A stretch of DNA of 13,758 bases from Acidobacteriota bacterium. Lineage in GTDB: Bacteria; Acidobacteriota; Vicinamibacteria; Vicinamibacterales; Vicinamibacteraceae. This document shows positions 1 through 6,654 of the stretch, in pieces. The stretch lies in NCBI GenBank assembly GCA_023427865.1, contig JAEYZV010000353.1, forward strand, positions 1 to 13,758. Reading direction: 5' to 3'. Both the position numbers and the translations under genes were made by a program. How positions within the stretch are numbered: position 1 is the stretch's first letter; the number at the start of each line of letters is the position of its first letter. The notes under the pieces were generated by a model. That model was not told the DNA's origin. It saw nothing but the letters and a program-made list of their open reading frames with translations, and did not search any database.

Positions 1-1037
1 TCGAGTGCGCGGTGTTCCGACGTGTGCGCGGCGAGCACGCGCTCGCGCGCGCGCTCCCCGATGGTGCGCCGCTCCGCCTCCGGAAGGTCCAGGTACTGCT
101 CGACCTCGCGCGCGTTGTCGGCGGGCAGGATCTCGACGTACGGCTCGAAGAAGTCCTCGAGGCCGTTCCAGACGTCGGTGATGATCGCGGCACCGCAGGC
201 AGCGGCCTCGAACAAACGCACGCTCGGCGAGTAGCCGAGGCGACGCATGTCGGCACGCGTCAGGTTCAACGTGAAGCGCTGCCCGCAGTAGAACGCGCTG
301 TGTGCCGACGGGGGCAGGTGCTCCACCCGATCGACGTTGTCGGGCCACGCGATGTCGGCCGGGTACATCGCGCCAGCCACGGCGAACCGTCGCTGTGGAC
401 GACGATGCGCCACGTCGAGCAGCAGGCGCTGGAGCCCGGGCTGTCGATCGGCTGCGTACGTCCCGAGATAGCCGAGGTCCCATCGCGTCTCCTCGGGGAC
501 CGGCAGGTGGATGGCCGGATCGACCGAACAGCACAGGGCGCGTGCGCGCGGTGCGCCGAGCGCCACGAGGCGGTCGAGTGCGGGCCCGGCCGTGAACGAC
601 AGGACACCGTCCACCTGGCTCAGCTGTCCCCGGCGGAGGTACTCGCATGGCTCGTCGGCTTCGAGACGTGCGAGCGTGATCGGCGTGTCGATGTCGTAGA
701 ACAGCAGCGCGCCGGTCGCGTTGCGTCGCGCGAAGTCGAGCACGTCGGGCCCTTCTGGCACGTACGACCCGACGATGACCACGTCGGCCGCCTGGATGGC
801 CGAACGGTACTGGCGCGCCAGGTCGTCCAGCGACGAGTAGAACCCGACACGAACGCTGTCCCAGTCGCGCAGGTCGCGGTGCGCCGCGTACCAGGGCACG
901 TCGCGCTCGAGGAAGAGGACGTCATGACCACGCCGGGCGAGCGCGCCGAGCAGCCCGCGGTAGGTCGTGGCGTGTCCGTTGCCCCAGGACGAACTGATCG
1001 AGAGGCCGAGGACGACCACGTGGACGTTGTTCAGCAT
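1..1037 (-). CDS. CgeB-like glycosyltransferase, third paralogue (C-terminus cut by window edge)
   Basis: Probable cytoplasmic GT-B fold glycosyltransferase that would transfer a sugar from a nucleotide-sugar onto a glycan; donor and acceptor are unknown. 345 codons lie inside the window and the frame is still open at base 1. The N-terminal domain begins with a hydrophobic strand and the signature SSSWGNGHATTYRG (residues 15-28), shared in form with the next two genes upstream. The C-terminal domain holds the Glyco_trans_1_2-type block SVRLFEAAACGAAIITD (272-288), followed by GLEDFFEP and RVLAAHT. The start is ATG at 1037, which overlaps the stop of the preceding gene (ATGCTGA), with GGGGAG just upstream, so translation is probably coupled. 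Family assignment is by recognised motifs, not a search. It is the fifth gene of the operon and is not a short fragment: the visible part is nearly the usual family length. Confidence 0.85.
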   Translation of the reverse strand, partial: MLNNVHVVVLGLSISSSWGNGHATTYRGLLGALARRGHDVLFLERDVPWYAAHRDLRDWDSVRVGFYSSLDDLARQYRSAIQAADVVIVGSYVPEGPDVLDFARRNATGALLFYDIDTPITLARLEADEPCEYLRRGQLSQVDGVLSFTAGPALDRLVALGAPRARALCCSVDPAIHLPVPEETRWDLGYLGTYAADRQPGLQRLLLDVAHRRPQRRFAVAGAMYPADIAWPDNVDRVEHLPPSAHSAFYCGQRFTLNLTRADMRRLGYSPSVRLFEAAACGAAIITDVWNGLEDFFEPYVEILPADNAREVEQYLDLPEAERRTIGERARERVLAAHTSEHRAL

Positions 1038-2137
1038 GTGCGGACTCCCCGGCCGGACGACGCGACACCCATCGCCTGTTCGACGAGGTCGGCGCGGTGA
1101 TCGTAAGTGTGTGCCGCAAGCACGCGAGCCCGCGCGGCGGCGCCGATGGCCCGGGCGCGTGCGGGTGTCAGGCTCGCCACGCACGCCGCCACCTCGTCGC
1201 CCGACGCTGCGACGAGGACCTCGCAGTCGGGCTCGAGGAACGACTCCACCCCTTCGAACGCGTCGGTGACGAGGCAGGCCCCGGCACCGGCGGCCTCGAA
1301 CACGCGTGTGGCGGGCGAGTGGCCGAAGCGGGCCATGCTCGAGCGGTTGATGTTCAGCACGGCGGTGGCCGAGCAGTTCAGCGCGTTGTGGTCCAGCGTG
1401 CGCACGTGGCCGAGTCGTCGGACGTTGGCGGGCACGCCGCGATCCTGCCAGCCGTTGCCGCCGAGGAGGAACGTGCGGTTGGGGAGCAGCGATGCCGGCC
1501 TCAGGAAGAACTCGTCGACGCGTGCTTCGCGGTCGGGCAGGCGGTTGCCGAGGAACGCGAGATCGGCCGCAAAGCGCGCGTCCGGCGCCACGGGATGATG
1601 CGTGGTCGGATCGAGCGCGTTGTAGATCGGCACGCAGTCGCGCGCGCCGCGCCGGCGGTACGCGTCGCCGACCGGCGCGCCGCCACCGTAGGTGAGCACG
1701 AGATCGTAGCGTGACAGCGCGACGCGCAGGTGATCGCGCTCGTCGGCCTGCATGCGTTCGAGGGTCGCCGGCGCGTCCACGTCCCAGTAGATGCAGAGCC
1801 GGCCCGGGGGGCACAGGTCCGGCATCGAGGCTTCGAGCCGTTCGTCGTGCACGCCGATGCCGCTCGCCTTCACGACGATGTCGGCCTGCCGCGCCGCGTC
1901 GCGGACGAGTGCCATCACCGCGTCGGCGCTGGCAGGGTCGTACACGACGACGCGAGCCCAGTCCGGCGGGCTCATGTCCAGATGCGACTGCCGGTCGTAG
2001 GCGTCGGGCTCGTAGAAGGTGACCGCCCAGCCGCGCGCGTGCAGGGCGCGGATGATGCCGCGGTAGTACGTCGCCGCACCGTTCCAGTACGACGACAACA
2101 GGCTCGATCCGAAGAACGCCACCGTGGGACGTGTCAT
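1031..2137 (-). CDS. CgeB-like glycosyltransferase, second paralogue
   Basis: 368-residue probable GT-B glycosyltransferase of the CgeB/YkvP-like type (DUF3880 plus Glyco_trans_1_2 arrangement); substrate unknown. The N-terminus reads as a strand followed by SSYWNGAATYYRG (residues 15-27). The C-terminal nucleotide-sugar-binding region is HSPATRVFEAAGAGACLVTD (273-292), then GVESFLEP, and the tail has RVLAAHT as in the downstream paralogue, which points to tandem duplication. The frame is open further upstream to 2317, but that extension is arginine-rich and lies over the end of the previous gene. I chose ATG at 2137 because GGAGA sits about seven bases before it and the first strand begins immediately after. 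It lies 31 bases after the first paralogue and overlaps the third by seven bases. No membrane segment or signal peptide is seen. Confidence 0.86.
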   Translation of the reverse strand: MTRPTVAFFGSSLLSSYWNGAATYYRGIIRALHARGWAVTFYEPDAYDRQSHLDMSPPDWARVVVYDPASADAVMALVRDAARQADIVVKASGIGVHDERLEASMPDLCPPGRLCIYWDVDAPATLERMQADERDHLRVALSRYDLVLTYGGGAPVGDAYRRRGARDCVPIYNALDPTTHHPVAPDARFAADLAFLGNRLPDREARVDEFFLRPASLLPNRTFLLGGNGWQDRGVPANVRRLGHVRTLDHNALNCSATAVLNINRSSMARFGHSPATRVFEAAGAGACLVTDAFEGVESFLEPDCEVLVAASGDEVAACVASLTPARARAIGAAARARVLAAHTYDHRADLVEQAMGVASSGRGVRTC

Positions 2138-2168
2138 CGACGGTCTCCTCGCCGGTGTGCGGTGGCCG

Positions 2169-3281
2169 TCATGCCGGGACCTCCGCGGGCGTCTGGACCT
2201 GGGCGATGATCCCCAACAGCTCGTCGACGCGATGACGGCAGGTATGCCGCCGCGTGATCGTGGAGAGGCCCTGCGTATGCAGGTGCCGAGCGAGGTCCTG
2301 GTCACGCAGCACGGCATCGAGATGACGGGTCATCTCGGCGCCGTCGCGGGCGAGCAGGTAGTCGTCGCCGGCGGAGAACAGTCCCTCGGTGTCGTCCCAG
2401 GGAGCGCAGACGAGCGGGATGCCGCAGGCAAGCGCCTCGAACACGCGGATCGTGGGAATGCCGGGCAGCGCCGCGACGTACGGCCGTCGGGGCACGTGAA
2501 CGGTCACGCGGTGCCGCGCGAACGTCGCCGGGACATGGTGATTGGCCACGCGCCCGGCGAACTCGAGCCCCGCGGCACCGATCGCGGAGATGCCCGCCTC
2601 GGGGTAGCGCACGCCGTACACATGCCCCTCGAGGCCGAGCGCCGCAGCCGGCCCGAGCACGTATTCGTGCAGCTCGGAGGTGCGTTCCTCGTCGCCCCAG
2701 TTGCCGACCCACACGAGATCGGCGCGCGCGTGGTCGGCGACCTCGTACGGCTGGAACACGTGCGTGTCCGCGGCTTCGTGCCAGGTCCAGGCACGCCGGG
2801 CCCAGCCGAGCGCCACGAAGCGCTCGCGTACGGTCTCGCCGAACGCCAGTACGCCGTCGTATCCGTCGAGATCGAGCGTACCCAGATCCGCGGCGTCGCT
2901 GGCGCTGCGATGGTGCGTGTCGTGGAACAGGAGCGCGAACGCGGCGCCCTGCGCGCGACGCCGGCCGACCGCGCGGACGAGCGCCGGCGGGTTCCATTCG
3001 TGGACGATCACCACGTCGGCGCCGTCCAGGGCCACGTCGAGGTCGAGTGCGTCAGGGTCGTAGACGGTCGGCACCAGGTCCGGGTACGCCTCCCGGTATG
3101 CGTCGACCGCATCACGGCCCGCATCCTCGATGAGCGACGTCGTGCTCCACGCGTCGGCCGGTTCGAACACGCGCACGACATGCGCGCGGCGCTGCAGTTC
3201 GGTGACGATGCCGCGCAGGAAATGCACGTGCCCGTTGTTCCAGTCGGAACGGATCGAATGGCAGAAGACGACGATGGTCAC
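2169..3281 (-). CDS. CgeB-like glycosyltransferase, first paralogue
   Basis: 370-residue probable glycosyltransferase, the most divergent of the three. It begins with VTIVVFCHS and RSDWNNGHVHFLRG (residues 11-24), the same W-x-N-G-x5-R-G layout seen in the other two. The C-terminal block PTIRVFEALACGIPLVCAPW (276-295) followed by DDTEGLF is the usual Glyco_trans_1_2 region that contacts nucleotide sugar. An HDTHHR motif (120-125) in the first domain is absent from the paralogues. The start is GTG at 3281: its GTGA overlaps the previous gene's stop by four bases, GGAG lies upstream, and the longer frame to 3572 is basic low-complexity antisense-type sequence. The overlap implies translational coupling. 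The acceptor is unknown; from context it would be a surface or extracellular glycan. Confidence 0.85.
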   Translation of the reverse strand: MTIVVFCHSIRSDWNNGHVHFLRGIVTELQRRAHVVRVFEPADAWSTTSLIEDAGRDAVDAYREAYPDLVPTVYDPDALDLDVALDGADVVIVHEWNPPALVRAVGRRRAQGAAFALLFHDTHHRSASDAADLGTLDLDGYDGVLAFGETVRERFVALGWARRAWTWHEAADTHVFQPYEVADHARADLVWVGNWGDEERTSELHEYVLGPAAALGLEGHVYGVRYPEAGISAIGAAGLEFAGRVANHHVPATFARHRVTVHVPRRPYVAALPGIPTIRVFEALACGIPLVCAPWDDTEGLFSAGDDYLLARDGAEMTRHLDAVLRDQDLARHLHTQGLSTITRRHTCRHRVDELLGIIAQVQTPAEVPA

Positions 3282-4441
3282 GAGATGGCTCCGGGCTGAA
3301 GGCCCCAGCCGGGCGCAGGAGCGGCCACCGGCCTCCGGGCATGCCCGCACAGCTGCGCGTACGCGCGCTGGTAGCGGTGTGCCATGACCGTGGCGGGGTA
3401 GTGCCGCGCCGTCCGGCGCGCCGCGGTCGCGAGCGCGTCGAGCCGCGCCGGGGCATCGATGAGTGCACGCAGCGTGTCGGCCCACGCGCGGTCGTCGTCG
3501 GGCGTCACGTACACGGCGGCTGTTCCCCAGACCTCGCGCAACGAAGGCAGGTCGGCGAGCACGAGCGCACAACCCGCCTGCGCGGCTTCCAGGACGGCGA
3601 GCCCGAACGGCTCATACCTGGCTGGATGGGCATAGATGCGCGCGCGCTGCAGCCATTGGCGCACCACCGCAGCGGGCTGCGGGCCGAGGGCGCGCACGTG
3701 CCTCGGTCGGTGGGCGAGGCCGGACGGCCCGTCGATGGGCCCGAGCACGGTGATTGGCCAGGGCAGGCGCGGAGCCACCGCATCCAGCACGCGCAGGTTC
3801 TTCGCTTCGTCCCAGAAGCGACCGACGGACACGATGGCCGGTACGGACTCGCCGCTGCTGCGCAAAGCCGGCCCGCCGTTGTGGATCACCATGCTGTGCG
3901 CGACACGCCCGTGTTCGGCTTCGAACAGGCGCAGCATCGCTGCCGTCGGCGCGACGACGAGCGAGGCCGCCTGTACCCCGCGCCTGACCATCCGGCGATA
4001 CGTGTTCCACTCCGGCGGGGCGGCGGTGCCGTGTACGGCGCGCCACCAGGAGCAGACGCAGGAGTGCACGCCCATGAGCACCGGGGCGGCGAAGCCGGAT
4101 GCGGCAGGCGCGAAGCCGTTGACGTGCACGACGTCGGGTTGCACGGCGTCGGCGAGTTCCCGCAGCCACGCTGCAGAAGCCCGCACGTCGGCCCAGGGCG
4201 CCTCCATCCACTCGAGACGACCCGGCAGGTGGTGTACGGGCGTGCAGCGCATGGCGGCACTCGGACGGGGTGGTTGCGGTCCGAGCACGGCCACCGTGTA
4301 CTCGATCCGCCCGCCCTCATCGCGCGCGCCAGCAGCGAGCAGGCCGCGCGACCGCACGAGGCTCTCGACGTGCGTCCACACGCCGCCGACGGCGTCAGCC
4401 GTGATCAGGACTCGCAACGGACGCGAACGCGCTGCGGCCAT
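3278..4441 (-). CDS. Glycosyltransferase family 4 (GT-B, group 1)
   Basis: 387-residue retaining-type glycosyltransferase. The N-terminal Rossmann domain starts LRVLITADAVGGVWTHVESL (residues 9-28), the usual acceptor-side glycine loop of GT4 enzymes. The C-terminal domain shows VSVGRFWDEAKNL (204-216), PRHVRALG (246-253) and the E-x7-E motif, E277 and E285, within RYEPFGLAVLEAAQAG (275-290). These bind the nucleotide-sugar donor in this family. The N-terminal half has a tryptophan/cysteine-rich stretch, VHSCVCSWWRAVHG (125-138). The ATG at 4441 comes one base after the epimerase stop, with no clear separate ribosome site, so it is likely translated by coupling. No transmembrane helix is seen. 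The sugar transferred cannot be read from sequence; the adjacent epimerase probably supplies or modifies the donor. Confidence 0.9.
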   Translation of the reverse strand: MAAARSRPLRVLITADAVGGVWTHVESLVRSRGLLAAGARDEGGRIEYTVAVLGPQPPRPSAAMRCTPVHHLPGRLEWMEAPWADVRASAAWLRELADAVQPDVVHVNGFAPAASGFAAPVLMGVHSCVCSWWRAVHGTAAPPEWNTYRRMVRRGVQAASLVVAPTAAMLRLFEAEHGRVAHSMVIHNGGPALRSSGESVPAIVSVGRFWDEAKNLRVLDAVAPRLPWPITVLGPIDGPSGLAHRPRHVRALGPQPAAVVRQWLQRARIYAHPARYEPFGLAVLEAAQAGCALVLADLPSLREVWGTAAVYVTPDDDRAWADTLRALIDAPARLDALATAARRTARHYPATVMAHRYQRAYAQLCGHARRPVAAPAPGWGLQPGAIS

Positions 4442-4442
4442 G

Positions 4443-5555
4443 TCAGGCCGTCAGTCCGCGGCGCTCGAGTTCGCGGTGCGCCAGTTGCGCACGATCCTCC
4501 GCCGGCTGGTCGGCCAGCCAGGCTGCCAGTTCCCGGAGGCCATCCTCGAGCCGCACCTGTGGCGTGTATCCGAGCACCGCGCGGGCGTGCGAGACGTCGG
4601 CGAAGCAGTGGCGGATGTCGCCGACGCGGTACTTTCCGGTGATCTCCGGTTCCACGTCGACACCGAGCGTGCGGGCGAGCAGCTGCGCCACGTCGAGCAC
4701 GGTACGCGACTCGCCGCTGCCGACGTTGAATGCCTGACCCGCGACGCGTTCGGCAGGCTGTTCGAGCGCCAGCCGGCAGGCGCGAACGATGTCGTGGACG
4801 CTGACGAAGTCGCGGCGCTGCTGGCCGTCCTCGAAGAGCTGCGGGGCGCGGCCGTTCAGCAGGCGGGCGGCAAAGATGGCGAGCACGCCGGTATACGGAT
4901 TGGACAGCGCCTGGCGCGTGCCGTAGATGTTGAAGAACCGCAGCGCCACGGTCGGGATGTTGTAGGCATTGCCGACGAGCAGCGCCAGCCGCTCCTGATC
5001 GAACTTCGACAGCGCGTAGACGCTCGCCAGCCGGGGCGGCTTGGACTCGGGCGTGGGAACCGGATGGAGCGGCCGGTCATCGGCGCCTGACGGATCCCAC
5101 CGTCCGCGCCGCAGCTGCTCGGGCGAACGATCCGCATCGGTCACCGGTGTGCCGCGGTCGTCCACGTACAGACCTTCGCCATAGAGGCTCATGCTCGACG
5201 CGACAACGAAGCGCTCGACCGGCCGTTCGATGATCTCGGCAAGCAGCGCCGCCGTTCCGAAGGCGTTGGCCGACGTGTACTCGGCGACCTGGTACATGCT
5301 CTGGCCGACGCCGACACGCGCGGCGAAGTGATACACCGCGTCGACGCCGAGCAGCGCGCGCCTCACGACGGGCGCGTCGCGAACGTCGCCGCGGATCAGT
5401 TCGACGTCCTTGTGCAGGTAGTCCGGCCGCTGTCGGCCCTCGTGCACCTGCGCGATGAGGTCGTCGAGCACGCGGACCTCGTGCCCGTGCGCGAGCAGCT
5501 CGTCTGCGAGGTGGCTGCCCACGAACCCGGCACCGCCGGTGATGAGAATGCGCAT
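4443..5555 (-). CDS. NAD-dependent epimerase/dehydratase, extended SDR (nucleotide-sugar epimerase)
   Basis: 370-residue extended short-chain dehydrogenase/reductase acting on a nucleotide-activated sugar. Visible motifs are the NAD-binding TGGAGFVG (residues 6-13), HFAARVG (77-83), the active-site Ser in VASSMSLYGEG (118-128), YxxxK at Y180/K184, RFFNIYG (206-212) and FNVGSGE (276-282). Between the catalytic Ser and Tyr is a long insertion of about 50 residues, proline- and charge-rich, of the kind I associate with the dTDP-L-rhamnose 4-epimerase/WbiB-like branch; plain UDP-glucose 4-epimerase is the alternative. The start is ATG at 5555, preceded by AGGAGA; the extension to 5669 runs through the promoter region and lacks family similarity. 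It is the first gene of a five-gene glycan operon, with a sigma-54-like promoter ending about 64 bases upstream of its ATG. Confidence 0.9.
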   Translation of the reverse strand: MRILITGGAGFVGSHLADELLAHGHEVRVLDDLIAQVHEGRQRPDYLHKDVELIRGDVRDAPVVRRALLGVDAVYHFAARVGVGQSMYQVAEYTSANAFGTAALLAEIIERPVERFVVASSMSLYGEGLYVDDRGTPVTDADRSPEQLRRGRWDPSGADDRPLHPVPTPESKPPRLASVYALSKFDQERLALLVGNAYNIPTVALRFFNIYGTRQALSNPYTGVLAIFAARLLNGRAPQLFEDGQQRRDFVSVHDIVRACRLALEQPAERVAGQAFNVGSGESRTVLDVAQLLARTLGVDVEPEITGKYRVGDIRHCFADVSHARAVLGYTPQVRLEDGLRELAAWLADQPAEDRAQLAHRELERRGLTA

Positions 5556-5618
5556 TATGTCTCCTGTCGAGGTCGCTGCCAGGGCCCGCAGTCGTTGCGT
5601 GGCTCGGCAGCAGTGACT

Positions 5619-5634
5619 TGCAACGGACGTTCCG
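5619..5634 (-). promoter_or_regulatory. Candidate sigma-54 promoter of the epimerase/glycosyltransferase operon
   Basis: The minus strand reads CGGAACGTCCGTTGCA. It matches 10 of the 12 defined positions of TGGCACG-N4-TTGCW and has the obligatory GG-N10-GC spacing. The predicted transcript starts near 5608, leaving a leader of about 53 bases that contains the AGGAGA ribosome site. Observed by eye; no scoring matrix was run. Confidence 0.62.
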
Positions 5635-5686
5635 ACGCAGGGGCGGCAGGGCGCGACGACGCTTCGCACGAGGACGCGAAGAGGGA

Positions 5687-5707
5687 ACTTACCTTTCCGA
5701 GGTATGT
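5687..5707. promoter_or_regulatory. 21-base imperfect palindrome, candidate activator-binding site
   Basis: ACTTACCT-N5-AGGTATGT: eight-base arms with a single mismatched pair and a perfect core TACCT-N5-AGGTA. It is AT-richer than its surroundings. Its centre lies about 89 bases upstream of the predicted start of the minus-strand operon, a normal position for an enhancer used by NtrC-type activators. It also lies between that promoter and the plus-strand methyltransferase gene, so it could serve either side. Confidence 0.45.
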
Positions 5708-5823
5708 GGAAGGCCGCACATCAGCGGCGGAAGTGAGCAGCCATGCATCAGCCGTCGCGATCCGCAACGGCTGTCCCGCGCAGGTACAGCGGGGCGGCAC
5801 GTGCGCGACAGGGTGTCCACGAG

Positions 5824-5839
5824 CGGTACACCGCTTGCA
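5824..5839 (+). promoter_or_regulatory. Weak sigma-54-like promoter before the methyltransferase gene
   Basis: CGGTACACCGCTTGCA has the GG-N10-GC spacing, a full TTGCA and 9 of 12 consensus positions. The predicted transcript start (about 5850) falls right at the GTG at 5851. The mRNA would then be essentially leaderless, or the element is a chance match. It is weaker and less well placed than the other four candidates. Confidence 0.3.
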
Positions 5840-5850
5840 GGTGGTGCCGC

Positions 5851-6633
5851 GTGGAGCGCGAGACAGCCGAGGCCAGCGACACCTTACGCCGCGACGTTGC
5901 GGAGCGCGCCCGGGACATCGCCGCACTCGGCCCGTGGTTTCACAACCTCGACCTTGGCGGCGTGGCCACCGCGCCCGACCATTTCCTGGGCGACTACCCG
6001 CGCGAGTTCTTCGAACTGTTCTCGCACGTCCTTCCCGCGGACCTGCGTGGTTGGAGCGTGCTGGACATCGGCTGCAACGCCGGGTTCTTCTCGTTCGAGA
6101 TGTGGCGGCGGGGTGCCTCCTCGGTGCTCGGCGTCGATGCCGACCCCCGTTACCTTGCGCAAGCCCGGTACGCGGCCCGCGTGCTGGACGCGCCGGTGGA
6201 GTTCAGGCAGCTGTCGGTGTACGACGTCGGCAAGCTCGGCCGGCGATTCGATCTCGTGCTCTTCACCGGTGTGCTCTACCATTTGCGACACCCGCTGCTC
6301 GCGCTCGACCTGTTGCGGCACGAGGTCGTGGGGCGACGGCTCCTCTTCCAGACGATGATGCGAGGGGAGGAGCGCGTGGCTGTGCTGGCGCAGGATTATC
6401 CGTTCGAGGATCGTGACCTGTTCCGCGCCGAGGGGTTCCCGAAGCTGCACTTCATCGAGCACCGCTATGCGAGCGACCCGACCAACTGGTGGGTACCCAA
6501 TGTTGCCTGTACGGAGGCGATGCTACGCAGCGCAGGCTTCAGGATCCTTGCGCATCCCGACACGGAAGTGTATTTGTGCGAACCGGCCCCGAATGTCGAG
6601 CTGCCTGAACTGCCGGGCGCTTTCGTGCGCTGA
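5851..6633 (+). CDS. CmoB-like SAM-dependent methyltransferase
   Basis: About 260-residue class I methyltransferase. The SAM-binding motif I is VLDIGCNAGFFS (residues 70-81), the acidic end of strand 2 is GVDADP (94-99), and FTGVLYHLRHPL (138-149) strongly resembles the matching segment of the tRNA wobble-uridine enzyme CmoB (PF08003). A conserved-looking GPWFHNLDLGG block (27-37) precedes the fold, and NWWVPN (212-217) follows it. Given the neighbours, the substrate is more likely a sugar, glycan or small metabolite than tRNA; this is inference. The stop is certain. I prefer GTG 5851, which has AGGTGG upstream, because codons 5743-5850 have lower third-position GC and a basic, unstructured look. 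ATG 5743 (296 residues, GGAAGTGAG upstream) is a real alternative. The gene is 21 bases from the downstream activator gene and probably cotranscribed. Confidence 0.85.
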   Translation: MERETAEASDTLRRDVAERARDIAALGPWFHNLDLGGVATAPDHFLGDYPREFFELFSHVLPADLRGWSVLDIGCNAGFFSFEMWRRGASSVLGVDADPRYLAQARYAARVLDAPVEFRQLSVYDVGKLGRRFDLVLFTGVLYHLRHPLLALDLLRHEVVGRRLLFQTMMRGEERVAVLAQDYPFEDRDLFRAEGFPKLHFIEHRYASDPTNWWVPNVACTEAMLRSAGFRILAHPDTEVYLCEPAPNVELPELPGAFVR

Positions 6634-6654
6634 GCCGCGCCGACGGAGATCGCC

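Noticed and set aside
5595..5624. A plus-strand sigma-54 promoter using TTGCAA at 5618 for the methyltransferase
   Set aside because: The nearest GG (5606-5607) is two bases too far from the GC; the same TTGCAA fits exactly on the minus strand instead.
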